From an uncultured Granulosicoccaceae bacterium (GTDB lineage Bacteria; Pseudomonadota; Gammaproteobacteria; CALCKW01), in contig CALAMQ010000023.1 in NCBI GenBank assembly GCA_937925815.1, positions 1 to 44,113 of the forward strand: a DNA stretch of 44,113 bases, in the 5' to 3' direction. Shown in pieces: positions 23,920 to 32,703 of this stretch. The notes below the pieces were generated by a model. The model saw nothing but the letters and a program-made list of their open reading frames with translations, was not told the origin of the DNA and searched no databases. Position 1 is the first letter of the stretch; each line of letters starts with the position of its first letter. Made by a program: the position numbers and the translations under genes.

Positions 23920-24441
23920 TCAGTCGGCCAAGGCGGCCCGGAGTTGCTCGAGGCCCTGGCGCAAACTGGTCGATTCCACCGGACTTGCCGCCACCAGTTG
24001 CTCTAGTTCACCCAGGCGATGCTCTAGCTGCGGGGACACATCAGACCGGGACTCGAGCAGCCCTCGGCAGGCGGCCAATTGATCCAACAACGTGCTCACC
24101 GCAGGCCTGCTCAGTGGCGAAACGCTCTCCTCGCTGAGCCCAAAAAAGCCTGAAAGCGCTGGGAAATAAGCACTTGGCCGGTCTGGATCAATTTTGGCGA
24201 GATTGAGGGCCGCGAGCCCGACGGGTGACAGGCAGATTGAGCCCGCCGGGGTCACAAGCGAAATCAACCTCGCGTCACAGAGCTCGCGCACCAGCGATTG
24301 TAAAGGCTCCTCCCGGAGACCCAAACTCTCCCCGAGCGCCCACATATCGACACTCACAGCGGTCTTGAACTCACAGGCTGTGGCCAGTTGATGCAACAAC
24401 GTGAAGCACTGCTCAGGGTGGGTCAGAGACATGGTTGCCAT
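23920..24441 (-). CDS. Hypothetical protein with winged-helix-like N-terminus
   Basis: I do not recognise a named family. The 173-aa protein has an N-terminal half that reads like a winged helix: MWALGESLGLREEPLQSLVRE as helix-turn-helix, then LCDARLISLVTPAGSICLSPVGLAAL as wing and final helix. The C-terminal half is helical with Leu- and Glu-rich stretches (LEHRLGELEQLVAAS, LRQGLEQLRAAL) suited to dimerisation. No membrane segment or signal peptide. It is encoded just upstream of the ExeA-FHA operon on the same strand, with a 199-bp gap containing inverted repeats, so it could be a local regulator. ATG at 24441; a second ATG three codons later is equally possible, as neither has a strong ribosome site. 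Confidence 0.55.
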   Translation of the reverse strand: MATMSLTHPEQCFTLLHQLATACEFKTAVSVDMWALGESLGLREEPLQSLVRELCDARLISLVTPAGSICLSPVGLAALNLAKIDPDRPSAYFPALSGFFGLSEESVSPLSRPAVSTLLDQLAACRGLLESRSDVSPQLEHRLGELEQLVAASPVESTSLRQGLEQLRAALAD

Positions 24442-24477
24442 ACTGTAAGTCTGCTCGCAAAGTATACCGAGTGCCGG

Positions 24478-25347
24478 TCAATCCTGCTCTTTGAGGCGGG
24501 TGATCAGGCTTGAGGTGTCCCAGCGGTTGCCGCCGGCGCGCTGAACGTCGCTGTAAAAGCTGTCCACCAGTGCTGTGACAGGCAACTGCGCACCGTTGCG
24601 CCGGGCTTCATCGAGCACGATGCCGAGATCTTTGCGCATCCAATCCACAGCAAAGCCAAAATCGAATTCCCCAGAGGCCATGGTGTTCGCGCGGTTTTCA
24701 AGCTGCCATGACTGCGCAGCACCCTTAGAAATCACATCGAACACAGCGGCTTCATCGAGCCCCGCACGCGCAGCAAAGTGCACGCCCTCTGATAACGCCT
24801 GCAGCAATCCGGCTATGCAAACCTGATTGACCATCTTGGTCAATTGCCCCGCGCCCACCGGTCCGATCAACCGTGTGCGTTGCGCGTAAGCCGCGATGAC
24901 CGGTTCAGCGCGGTCAAAATCCCCTTGTGCACCTCCAACCATCACGGTCAGCGCACCATTCACGGCTCCCGCTTGCCCACCGGACACCGGCGCATCGAGA
25001 AACGCGATATCGCTCTCACCTGCTGCCGCCCCGAGTTCCCTCGCCAGTTCCGCTGATGCGGTGGTGTGATCAACCAATACACTGCCGGTTGACATGCCGG
25101 CTAGTGCCCCGGATTCACCGAGCACAACGCTTCTCACATCGTCGTCATTGCCAACGCAAACCATCACGCAATCCGCGCCGCTCGCGGCGTCACGCGGCGT
25201 CTGCGCGGCCCGTCCACCGTACTCATTCACCCAGGCCTCAGCGCGCGCGGCAGTGCGGTTAAAAACCGTCACATCGTGGCCTGCAGCCACCATATGCCCC
25301 GCCATGGGGTATCCCATAACACCGAGTCCAATAAAGGCGACTTTCAT
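24478..25347 (-). CDS. NAD(P)-dependent 3-hydroxyisobutyrate dehydrogenase-family oxidoreductase
   Basis: Beta-hydroxyacid dehydrogenase that oxidises a small hydroxyacid or reduces its semialdehyde; the substrate is not clear. The 289-aa protein has the Rossmann motif MKVAFIGLGVMGYPMAGHM, the substrate motif DAPVSGGQAGAVNGALTVMVGG, and GAGQLTKMVNQ with the catalytic Lys. The C-terminal helical domain contains KDLGIVLDEARRNGAQLPVT, typical of the family. The ATG at 25347, 5 bp after the folA stop, has GGAG upstream and begins the Rossmann fold correctly. It appears to be the last gene of the lgt-thyA-folA group. A second, distinct member lies at 36598-37548. Confidence 0.9.
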   Translation of the reverse strand: MKVAFIGLGVMGYPMAGHMVAAGHDVTVFNRTAARAEAWVNEYGGRAAQTPRDAASGADCVMVCVGNDDDVRSVVLGESGALAGMSTGSVLVDHTTASAELARELGAAAGESDIAFLDAPVSGGQAGAVNGALTVMVGGAQGDFDRAEPVIAAYAQRTRLIGPVGAGQLTKMVNQVCIAGLLQALSEGVHFAARAGLDEAAVFDVISKGAAQSWQLENRANTMASGEFDFGFAVDWMRKDLGIVLDEARRNGAQLPVTALVDSFYSDVQRAGGNRWDTSSLITRLKEQD

Positions 25348-25352
25348 GATAT

Positions 25353-25871
25353 CTACTCCGAGCTCGGTGCACCGGCGCGCACCAATGTGTAAAACGTAAG
25401 AGACCACTGCGTGTCTTCACCGGGTTCGAGTGTCCGGACCGACTCGGTGCGCCAGTCTTGCCAATCAAAACTGTCAAACCACGTATCACCGTCAAACTCA
25501 GCGTCAATCACCGTGAGATGCAGGACATCAATGTCATCCACTGCCTCACGGCAGAGAACGGCGCCGCCGATAACCTGCACGGTGTGCGCCGACGGCATCA
25601 GCGTGGGTGCCAGTGTAAATGCCGCCGAGAGAGACGTTGCTGCATGAACCCCGTCCGCTCGCCAGTTGGGGTCGCGACTGACCACTATGGTCTCGCGCCC
25701 AGGCAGTGGCCGACCGATATCATCTTCATAGGTCCGCCGCCCCACCACAAGCGGGCAACCGGCTGTGACCTGCCTAAAGTGACGCATGTCCGCTGGAATT
25801 TTCCACGGCAAACCGCCCTCGCGGCCGATCAAGCGGTTGCGGTCCATCGCCATGACCATGCCTTTTTTCAT
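25353..25871 (-). CDS. folA: Dihydrofolate reductase
   Basis: Reduces dihydrofolate to tetrahydrofolate with NADPH, restoring the cofactor consumed by thymidylate synthase. The 172-aa protein has [23 protein letters not shown], with the active-site acid in PADM, then [38 protein letters not shown] for the cofactor, and the closing [15 protein letters not shown]. The length is normal. The ATG at 25871 overlaps the thyA stop by 4 bp (ATGA), so the genes are translationally coupled. The pairing thyA-folA, behind lgt, is a common gammaproteobacterial order. The N-terminus [10 protein letters not shown] replaces the more usual ISLIAAV run but keeps the fold. Confidence 0.94.
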   Translation of the reverse strand: MKKGMVMAMDRNRLIGREGGLPWKIPADMRHFRQVTAGCPLVVGRRTYEDDIGRPLPGRETIVVSRDPNWRADGVHAATSLSAAFTLAPTLMPSAHTVQVIGGAVLCREAVDDIDVLHLTVIDAEFDGDTWFDSFDWQDWRTESVRTLEPGEDTQWSLTFYTLVRAGAPSSE

Positions 25872-26662
25872 ACGGCGACCGGAGCTGGAATATTGGGATC
25901 GGCGAGGTAATCGTCGAAGCGAATATCCTCAAATCGAAAATCAAATACGTTGTCTATTGCCGGATTGAGCCAGAGTGTCGGCAATGATTTGGGGGTGCGC
26001 TGAAGTTGCAGGTTCGCTTGTTCGATGTGATTGTCGTAGAGGTGAGCATCCCCTAGCGTGTGCACGAAATCGCCAACCTCTAACTCACACACCTGTGCGA
26101 GCATCGCCGTCAACAGCGCATAGCTTGCAATATTAAACGGCACGCCCAGAAACACATCCGCGCTGCGCTGGTAGAGCTGACAGGACAATCGGCCGTCACA
26201 GACATAGAACTGAAACAGGCAATGACAGGGCGGCAACGCCATGTGCTCAATCACTCCAGGGTTCCACGCACACACAATGTGGCGGCGTGAATCAGGGTCG
26301 TGCTTGAGTCGGTTCACCAGGTCCGAGATTTGATCGACCTGCCCGCCGTCGGTTGTCGGCCACGCGCGCCACTGCGCGCCATAAACTGGACCGAGGTCAC
26401 CGTTTTCGTCTGCCCACTCATTCCAAATAGACACCCCGTTTTCTCGCAGATAGGCCGTGTTGGTGTCGCCGGCGAGAAACCACAAGAGTTCGTGCACGAT
26501 GGACCGCAAGTGCAGTTTTTTGGTCGTCAAAAGCGGAAAGCCCGCCGACAAATCAAATCGCATCTGGTAACCAAACACCGAACGGGTGCCTGTGCCTGTG
26601 CGATCAGATTTGTGGGCGCCTTGGTCGCGAACGTGTTTAAGCAATTCGAGGTAGCTGTGCAT
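25868..26662 (-). CDS. thyA: Thymidylate synthase
   Basis: Converts dUMP to dTMP with methylene-tetrahydrofolate. The 264-aa protein has exactly the E. coli length. It keeps [41 protein letters not shown], the catalytic Cys in [13 protein letters not shown], and [20 protein letters not shown], which binds dUMP and folate. The ATG at 26662 is preferred to a TTG four codons upstream: it follows the lgt stop by 1 bp and matches the family start ([11 protein letters not shown]). It is downstream of lgt and coupled to folA by a 4-bp overlap. Confidence 0.97.
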   Translation of the reverse strand: MHSYLELLKHVRDQGAHKSDRTGTGTRSVFGYQMRFDLSAGFPLLTTKKLHLRSIVHELLWFLAGDTNTAYLRENGVSIWNEWADENGDLGPVYGAQWRAWPTTDGGQVDQISDLVNRLKHDPDSRRHIVCAWNPGVIEHMALPPCHCLFQFYVCDGRLSCQLYQRSADVFLGVPFNIASYALLTAMLAQVCELEVGDFVHTLGDAHLYDNHIEQANLQLQRTPKSLPTLWLNPAIDNVFDFRFEDIRFDDYLADPNIPAPVAV

Positions 26663-26663
26663 A

Positions 26664-27449
26664 TCAAATGGCAACTGCTTTGCGACGAGAATAAAACCAC
26701 AGCGCGATTCCGGACAACAGCATCGGCGCGCTCAACACTTGCCCCATGGTGATCCAGTCTGCTGCGAGGAAACCAATGTGGGCATCGGGCTCGCGGAAAA
26801 ACTCAACGGTAATACGCGCCACCGCGTAGCCAATGAGGAAAAGTGCCGCCACTGAGCCCGCAGGTCGCGGCCGTCGCCAGTACAGAGTCAACAGGACAAA
26901 GAGCAGCAACCCCTCACCAAAAAATTCATAGAGTTGCGAGGGATGGCGTGCAAGCGCACCGCCACCAGGGAAGACCACACCCCAAGGCACATCAGTCACC
27001 CGACCCCAAAGTTCGGCATTGATGAAGTTGCCGATACGTCCAGCAGCCAAGCCGATTGGCGTCACCCACGCGACGTGGTCGGCGACCGTCCAGAGCGGCG
27101 AACCGCTGACGCGCGCAAACACCATCACGGCGACAGCCACGCCGAGCAGTCCACCGTGAAAGGACATACCGCCTTGCCAGATGCGCAGCAACATCAAGGG
27201 ATCAGCGAGAAACTCGCTGGCGTTGTAGAACAGCACGTACCCCACACGGCCACCGACGATGACACCGAGTACACAGTAAAAAATGAGGTCGTCTACGCGG
27301 GCCGCAGACCAGGGTGAGCGCCCCTGTGACGCCCGGCGTTTGAGCAGCAGCAACGCCGATGCAAAGCCGATGACGTACATCATGCCGTACCAGTGGATCT
27401 GCAAGAACCCAAGGTCCAGCATGACAGGGTCGATTTGGGGAAAATCCAT
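26664..27449 (-). CDS. lgt: Prolipoprotein diacylglyceryl transferase
   Basis: Inner-membrane enzyme that attaches diacylglycerol from phosphatidylglycerol to the lipobox Cys of prolipoproteins, such as the NlpD encoded in this window. The 261-aa protein has seven membrane segments. Signatures seen: [34 protein letters not shown] with the essential His, and [20 protein letters not shown], the Lgt motif. The ATG at 27449 starts the expected [29 protein letters not shown] box about 47 nt upstream suggests its own promoter for lgt-thyA-folA. No strong Shine-Dalgarno is visible. Confidence 0.97.
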   Translation of the reverse strand: MDFPQIDPVMLDLGFLQIHWYGMMYVIGFASALLLLKRRASQGRSPWSAARVDDLIFYCVLGVIVGGRVGYVLFYNASEFLADPLMLLRIWQGGMSFHGGLLGVAVAVMVFARVSGSPLWTVADHVAWVTPIGLAAGRIGNFINAELWGRVTDVPWGVVFPGGGALARHPSQLYEFFGEGLLLFVLLTLYWRRPRPAGSVAALFLIGYAVARITVEFFREPDAHIGFLAADWITMGQVLSAPMLLSGIALWFYSRRKAVAI

Positions 27450-27495
27450 GCGGTGGGGTCTCGGCGATGCGTGCAGGACGGATGTCCAATTGCCG

Positions 27496-27501
27496 ATTAT
27501 A
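27496..27501 (-). promoter_or_regulatory. Putative -10 box of the lgt-thyA-folA operon
   Basis: TATAAT on the reverse strand, 46 nt before the lgt start. The -35 region at 17-18 bp (GGCAGT or TGGCAG) is a poor match. A transcript would start near 27489. Confidence 0.45.
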
Positions 27502-27626
27502 CGCGCGCCAGACAACCAACTGCCACGTCTCAAATGGCCCAATCGCGCTTGACTAAGGGGCCAATCATTTCCGAGCCCACTGCGCCAACAAGTTCTGGCC
27601 TTAACTTGCGAGTCCTAGGCGCTCGA

Positions 27627-29546
27627 CTATGGCCGCTGACCCAACGCACCATTGACGTCAAAACCAGTCCAGGCTGAGACAAACTGTTCAAATGCCGGTT
27701 GAGGCATCGGCATGCTCGCAAAGGCCCCTTGCAACTGATCGCAACCGAGATCACGCAGCATTTCAAATTGAACGCGGTTCTCCACACCTTCGGCGACAAC
27801 CTTCATACCCAAATCGCTAGCCATGGACAACACAGCACGCACGATGGCGAGGTCATCCGCGTTGGTCTCAATATCGCGCACAAATGCGCGGTCAATTTTA
27901 ATGACGTTAATTGGCAATTGCCGTAACAACAGCAATGAAGAGTAGCCAGTGCCGAAATCATCAATCGAGATGGTAAATCCCATTGCATGCAACTCACCGA
28001 TGACACGCGTGGTGGTGGCGATATCCTGACTGACGGCTGTCTCGGTCACCTCGAGTTCGAGTGCGCTCGCCTCGATACACTCCGCTTGTAAAACGGCGTG
28101 GAAGCGCTCGGGCAAGTCGGGCGAGACCACTTGGATCGGTGACAGATTCACCGAGACCAATCCCGGATCAAATCCAGCGCGACGCCACGCCGATATCTGC
28201 GTGCACGCACGGCGCAGTGCAAAATCCCCAAGCGCTATGATTTGCCCGGAACGCTCCGCCGCTGGAATAAACTGAGCCGGACTGATCATGCCCTTTTCAG
28301 GCTGATGCCATCGCATTAGGGCCTCTGCCCCAACCACTTGCTCGGTCACCATGTTCAATTTCGGTTGGTACCACAAGGCGAATTCATTATTGGCAAGCCC
28401 GGTATCAATCTCGCTTTCCAGGACCAATGTGTTGTCCTGTTGATCGGCCTTGCTCAGATTCGAGAAAGCTTGCACCTTGACACCCACAGCGCGATCAACA
28501 GCGTCGAGTGCGACCTCTGCGGCGTTGACAAGCGCGTGCGCATCACTCGCATCATCTGGCGAATATGCAAGCCCAACCTGAACATTCAACGCGAGCGCGT
28601 CTTCATCAATAGACAGCTCACTGCAGAGATTGGAGACCAATTGCTCGGCTATGTGCACGGCTTCATTTTGATTCGAATTTGAATGTTGTTTCAGGGCGAC
28701 CGCAAAACGGTCGTCGGCAATGCGCGCGAGCGTTGCCCGATCCGAGACGAGTGCCATCTCAGCGGTCAGGCGCTCGGCGATATCCTGTAACAACGAATCG
28801 GCTTGACGGTATCCATAGCGCTGATGCACTCGACCGAAGCCGCGCAAGTTCAGCGCGACCACGTGAACACAATCACCCTGCGACAGCATATGGTCTAGGC
28901 GCGAGAGAAACGTTGCACGAGCCAACAGCCCAGTGACCGAATCGTGCGACGTTTGAAAAGCAATCCTCGCTTCTTTGTCTTCGACCTCTTGCTGCAAATT
29001 CTGCGCGTCTTCTCGCGCCCCCTCAACCAGTGCCAGGGCCTCGAATTGCGCATTGGCTTGATCGAGCACAAACTCGAGCATACGCGCACGCATGCCGCTC
29101 CAACTCACGTCTTCAGGCAGCAGGGCTGCAATGTGCGATCCAGTCGGACGGTTAAAATCCAGTGGCGCAACCAACAGCCTACTCTGCCCAACATGCCGTG
29201 GTTTAGGCGGCACATCGTACAGCGCGCGACGCAAATTTCCGCTCATACTGAGTTCGGTGTAAGCCGCGCGCAGCTCGCTGTCGACAATGCTGTTGATCGC
29301 GGGTGAATCCGCCGGGTCGTCCGATACGATCAGCACTGCACAACTGCTGAGACCGAACAAATCACACAACACTCGGGCGAAAGTAAATTTTAACGCAGCT
29401 CTGTCACAGGCATTAACCGCCTGCGCAGCGTCAAGGCCGAAACTTTTTATCAAGTCCAGTGCAAGCCATTGCTGGTCCTGCCACTGATCCAGTGACAGCG
29501 CAATTTGCTGCTGAGTGTTCTGGCCGTCCAGCCCGTCGATGTCCAT
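27627..29546 (-). CDS. GGDEF-EAL protein: degenerate GGDEF, intact EAL (likely c-di-GMP phosphodiesterase)
   Basis: About 639 aa, cytoplasmic with no membrane helix. An N-terminal GAF-like region (about 50-180) is followed by a short coiled coil, then a GGDEF domain (about 205-370). Its signature reads ARIADDRFAV instead of GGDEF, so cyclase activity is unlikely. The EAL domain (about 385-625) keeps GAEALMRW, VSVNLSPIQV, LELEVTET, SIDDFGTGYSSL, INVIKIDRAFV and VVAEGVEN, the metal and catalytic residues of active phosphodiesterases. QGA replaces the usual QGY near the end. It is the last gene of the 30715-27627 operon, 7 bp after the HDOD gene, with which it may act. The start is ATG 29546 or the GTG immediately before it. 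Confidence 0.93.
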   Translation of the reverse strand: MDIDGLDGQNTQQQIALSLDQWQDQQWLALDLIKSFGLDAAQAVNACDRAALKFTFARVLCDLFGLSSCAVLIVSDDPADSPAINSIVDSELRAAYTELSMSGNLRRALYDVPPKPRHVGQSRLLVAPLDFNRPTGSHIAALLPEDVSWSGMRARMLEFVLDQANAQFEALALVEGAREDAQNLQQEVEDKEARIAFQTSHDSVTGLLARATFLSRLDHMLSQGDCVHVVALNLRGFGRVHQRYGYRQADSLLQDIAERLTAEMALVSDRATLARIADDRFAVALKQHSNSNQNEAVHIAEQLVSNLCSELSIDEDALALNVQVGLAYSPDDASDAHALVNAAEVALDAVDRAVGVKVQAFSNLSKADQQDNTLVLESEIDTGLANNEFALWYQPKLNMVTEQVVGAEALMRWHQPEKGMISPAQFIPAAERSGQIIALGDFALRRACTQISAWRRAGFDPGLVSVNLSPIQVVSPDLPERFHAVLQAECIEASALELEVTETAVSQDIATTTRVIGELHAMGFTISIDDFGTGYSSLLLLRQLPINVIKIDRAFVRDIETNADDLAIVRAVLSMASDLGMKVVAEGVENRVQFEMLRDLGCDQLQGAFASMPMPQPAFEQFVSAWTGFDVNGALGQRP

Positions 29547-29553
29547 CACCTGG

Positions 29554-30432
29554 TCAGCCAGAGAGAATCATGGACTGCATGTCGTGATAGATGTCAGACC
29601 CGACAGCTTGCACTTCATCTAGCGCGTCTAACGGCAGACCGGTTCGCGACCAGCTTGGGATACTGATTTCGGGGATCAATCGCTGCCCTGATCGACCCCA
29701 GCCAAAACTGTGTGCGAGCGCATCCGCCAAGTGTACGAGGTCGACTTCGACATGTTTCACTTCCTCAGGCCGGTGATGGTTAGCGATCATATTGACCACA
29801 CCGTCTGGTAGAGACCACGCCCTGGCAAGCGCCTCGCCCACCTCAGCGTGGTCAAAGCCGAAAAGCTCCCGCTCCAACGCCTCGAGCGAGGCCCTCTCGT
29901 CCTGCACTCGAATAAGTGCCTGAGCCATCTCATTGGGACGCTCTAACACCAGCACCAGTCGGCCGATATCGTGCAGAAGCCCACCAATAAACAGTTTATC
30001 CGCCGCACGCATGCGCATTTCAATCCCGAGCGCACGCGCGAGTGCAGCCGTTGCGATCGAATGCTGCCAAAAGTGCGACATATTCATTACGCCGATGGGC
30101 AGGCGGCTGAAGCGATCGACAACCACTGTTGCCAAAATCAAATCCCGCACCTGAGAGGTACCGATCAACACCAACGCGCGGTGCACGGTTTCCACTCGCG
30201 AAGCAAAGCCAAAAAATGCGGAGTTGGCGAGCGACAGCAAGCGCGCAGTGATGTTTGGATCCGTGATCAAAATGTCCGCGAGTGATTCAGAGCTTGCAGA
30301 GGGACTGTTGAGTTCCTGCTCAAATCTCAAAAACACCTCGGGCAACGTGACCAATTCCGTCACGTTCGCGACCAAGCTATCTATCGAGTTGTCATCTTGC
30401 TGGAGAACGGCATTTTCAGTTGCGGAGCTCAC
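29554..30432 (-). CDS. HDOD-domain signalling protein
   Basis: HDOD proteins are regulators related to the HD phosphohydrolase fold; most have lost enzymatic activity. In the 292-aa protein the core at about residues 15-210 includes LVTLPEVFLRFEQEL, ITDPNITARLLSLANSAFFG, RALVLIGTSQVRDLIL and IGGLLHDIGRLVLVLERP, where an HD pair is retained. FGFDHAEVGEALARAWSLPD and MIANHHRP follow. The C-terminal stretch is helical and unassigned. The GTG at 30432 is chosen for its clear GGAGG 6 nt upstream; it overlaps the preceding small gene by 17 bp, so the two are coupled. It is followed 7 bp later by the GGDEF-EAL gene. Confidence 0.92.
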   Translation of the reverse strand: MSSATENAVLQQDDNSIDSLVANVTELVTLPEVFLRFEQELNSPSASSESLADILITDPNITARLLSLANSAFFGFASRVETVHRALVLIGTSQVRDLILATVVVDRFSRLPIGVMNMSHFWQHSIATAALARALGIEMRMRAADKLFIGGLLHDIGRLVLVLERPNEMAQALIRVQDERASLEALERELFGFDHAEVGEALARAWSLPDGVVNMIANHHRPEEVKHVEVDLVHLADALAHSFGWGRSGQRLIPEISIPSWSRTGLPLDALDEVQAVGSDIYHDMQSMILSG

Positions 30433-30715
30433 GTGCGACCTCCACAATTTTCTTGACCAGCGGCTGGGACTGGTCGTTGAAGACAAACAGCGTTTCCAGC
30501 TCATCCACATCGGGCTGAGCTGACACCAATTCGCGAACATCGGCTTCGCTGAGATCAATCATGACCGTGGTCAGGGCAGCGCCTCGAAGCTGTGAAATCA
30601 GCTGGATATCAAGTTCGGTTCCCGCCGCCGCGAGCAGTGCACCATCGGCACCGACCGCGTCGGCGCCGAGCACCTGACCTGATTTGAGCAGGTCAATGGA
30701 GGTAATTCGTTTCAA
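30416..30715 (-). CDS. Small protein resembling the N-terminal module of HD-GYP proteins
   Basis: This 99-aa protein matches, in its first half, the pattern found N-terminal to HD-GYP phosphodiesterases: a 'leads-to-output' strand pair (here LKSGQVLGADAVGADGALLAAAGTEL), followed by a helix and a short strand (LISQLRGAALTTVMID). It has no enzyme motif of its own. The TTG at 30715 is the only in-frame start and has GAGG 7 nt upstream, so the start is rare but well supported. Its stop lies inside the HDOD gene start, a tight link. I infer an adaptor or sensor subunit for the HDOD protein. The domain similarity is by eye. Confidence 0.7.
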   Translation of the reverse strand: MKRITSIDLLKSGQVLGADAVGADGALLAAAGTELDIQLISQLRGAALTTVMIDLSEADVRELVSAQPDVDELETLFVFNDQSQPLVKKIVEVARELRN

Positions 30716-30779
30716 TGCATTGCCTCGAGGCGGGTGAATACCAGCAACAATGCAAAAACTTGACCCGTTGGAAACGCGG

Positions 30780-30798
30780 GCCGTGCTGAACGCACGGC
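30780..30798. other. Hairpin downstream of the rlmI-like gene
   Basis: GCCGTGC and GCACGGC form a perfect 7-bp stem around a 5-nt loop, 13 nt past the stop of the methyltransferase gene (minus strand). There is no U-tract, so it may be a weak terminator or a structure in the leader of the 99-aa gene. Confidence 0.45.
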
Positions 30799-30811
30799 AA
30801 TAGGTGTCAGA

Positions 30812-31993
30812 TCAGAAAGATGCCAAGCGACAAGTCACGGTTTTCAGGTATTGCGACTCTGGCATGGCCGGGTGCACGGGGTGGTCCACCCCCTGTTGGC
30901 CTCGGCTCAGTGTCTGCGCTACCCAGCCGCGACGGTGGGCAGCCTGCTCCACCACTGCGTCGAGGTCAGACGCCCCGAGATGGTGTGAGCAACTGCAACT
31001 GATCAACACGCCACCGGGTCGCATGAGGCGTGCCGCGTGTTGATTCAATGCGTGATAGTGCTTCAAACCTGCTCGCTGATCCTTTCGGCGTTTAATCAAC
31101 GCGGGCGGGTCTAAGACCACCACATCAAACGCTTCGCCACTTTCTCGCAACTGTTTGAGCACAGCCAACGCATCACCGAGAACCGTCTCGACAGCCAAAC
31201 CGTTCGCACTCGCGTTGGCATCGAGCGCTGCAAGCGCTGTTGACGAACTGTCGACTGCTGTGACAGAGGCCGCCCCGCCAGCGGCTGCGGAGAGAGACCA
31301 AGCGCCAACGTAGCTGAACACATCGAGCACACGTTTGCCCCGCACCCATTGGCGCAGTGCCTCTCGGTTTGGCCGTTGATCGAAAAACCAACCGGTCTTT
31401 TGCCCAAGACGCGCATCTATTGCGAAGCGCACACCGTTTTCGACAGCTTCGACAAGTTCCGGCACCGTGCCCGATGCAACCGCAACCTCGTGCGCCAGCC
31501 CCTCTAAATCGCGAGCGCGCGAATCGTTGCGAAATAACACACCACTGGGCTTAACCACGGCATTGAGCGCCTCAACCACCGACTCCCGCACGCGTTCAAG
31601 TCCCGCCGTGCCCAGCTGAGCCACCAAGGTGCCATCAAAGCGATCCACCACCAGCCCAGGCAACAAATCACCCTCGCCGTGAACCAGGCGGTAGTGCGGT
31701 GTTGAGTAGGCTGTGCTGCGCAGCGCCAACGCTTGTTCAAAACGCGATGTGAGCAGCGCCGTGTCGAGCGGTTGATCCGGTTTCCGCGCGTAGATTCGCG
31801 CGCACACCAAAGTATTTGGGTTGACCGTGGCCCGCCCCAGAAACTCGCCATTCTGTGCAAGCACATTGGCTTCATCGCCCGGCTCAAAGGCATCGAGCGG
31901 GGTGCGCTTGACGTCAACCTCGTTAGAGAACACCCACAGGTGACCGTGACGGATTCGGCGTTCCTGCCGCGCTTTCAACACCAGATCAGGCAC
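30812..31993 (-). CDS. rlmI: RlmI-like 23S rRNA (cytosine-C5)-methyltransferase
   Basis: Methylates a cytosine in 23S rRNA with S-adenosylmethionine; E. coli RlmI acts on C1962. The 393-aa protein begins with a PUA domain (VLKARQERRIRHGHLWVFSNEV). A central EEHEE-type region has YRLVHGEGDLLPGLVVDRFDG. The methyltransferase domain holds TGWFFDQRPNREALRQ, VLDVFSYVGAWSLSAAA as motif I, and VVLDPPALIKRRKDQ as motif IV. CSCSHHL near the end carries the catalytic-type Cys seen in this family. The GTG at 31993 has GGAG 6 nt upstream and matches the E. coli length (396 aa); longer readings run into non-coding sequence. rsd lies upstream on the same strand. Confidence 0.9.
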   Translation of the reverse strand: MPDLVLKARQERRIRHGHLWVFSNEVDVKRTPLDAFEPGDEANVLAQNGEFLGRATVNPNTLVCARIYARKPDQPLDTALLTSRFEQALALRSTAYSTPHYRLVHGEGDLLPGLVVDRFDGTLVAQLGTAGLERVRESVVEALNAVVKPSGVLFRNDSRARDLEGLAHEVAVASGTVPELVEAVENGVRFAIDARLGQKTGWFFDQRPNREALRQWVRGKRVLDVFSYVGAWSLSAAAGGAASVTAVDSSSTALAALDANASANGLAVETVLGDALAVLKQLRESGEAFDVVVLDPPALIKRRKDQRAGLKHYHALNQHAARLMRPGGVLISCSCSHHLGASDLDAVVEQAAHRRGWVAQTLSRGQQGVDHPVHPAMPESQYLKTVTCRLASF

Positions 31994-32081
31994 ACTCGAC
32001 TCCGAAATTTTAAGGGGACACAGGTTAGACACCCCGGCCCGAACAGACCGGAGTCGATAACAAAAAGTTTTTAGGGGGCAA

Positions 32082-32588
32082 TCAGGCTTGCAGCGCGGCC
32101 AGGACTTTGTCTTCCAAGTCACTGCGCAGTGACAACGCCTTACCCACTTTGCTCAAGTCGCCCTCGAGCGCTGCCAGGTCGTCTTCCTCGCCATTGAATC
32201 CGTCGTATTTGTCGTTGAATTCCACGAGGTAGTCGGTTGTTTCGGCGATGGTTGGGTAGAACTTCTGCGCGGCTTCGAGCACCAGCCGACGCCGCTCATG
32301 ACCGTCAATAATGCGTTGGTAGAGCTCAAAATGCCCAGTGCCGAGGTAGTCCATCATTTGATTGAGGAACCCTGTAAGCATCTCGGTGTGCACCGTGTGG
32401 CGCTCGTTACTCTCCGGGTCGATGTTGCTCACACCGGTCAGCTCACAGTAGGTCACGAACACGTTCTGCCGTTCACTGACGAGCTTGGCTACCGTGTTGC
32501 CGATTCCCTTACGTCTGTCCAAGGCTGGTGCCGCCGGGTCCACGTTTGGTTTATCAACCACTTTATCAATGCTCACTGTTTGCAACAC
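32082..32588 (-). CDS. rsd: Rsd/AlgQ-family anti-sigma factor (regulator of sigma-70)
   Basis: Rsd binds the housekeeping sigma factor RpoD in stationary phase and so favours RpoS. The 168-aa protein is helical. It shows the family pattern KLVSERQNVFVTYCELTGV, the hallmark LNQMMDYLGTGHFELYQRII and LSKVGKALSLRSDLEDKVL, which align with E. coli Rsd (VDYLSAGHFSIYERIL and EALEARFVLEDKLI). It has a longer N-terminus and a more acidic linker (NGEEDDLAALEGDL) than E. coli Rsd. The GTG at 32588 is the longest start; a GTG four codons further in is possible. rpoS is encoded in the same window, about 30 kb away. Confidence 0.82.
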   Translation of the reverse strand: MLQTVSIDKVVDKPNVDPAAPALDRRKGIGNTVAKLVSERQNVFVTYCELTGVSNIDPESNERHTVHTEMLTGFLNQMMDYLGTGHFELYQRIIDGHERRRLVLEAAQKFYPTIAETTDYLVEFNDKYDGFNGEEDDLAALEGDLSKVGKALSLRSDLEDKVLAALQA

Positions 32589-32703
32589 CTTATTGCTACA
32601 TGGCCGAAGACGGCCGATTGCTAACTGTCACTGAGACAGCAAAATATGTTCCGCTTTGCCAACCGCATCGGCAATTTCTTGCCGCCGAGCCTGGCCCACC
32701 AGT

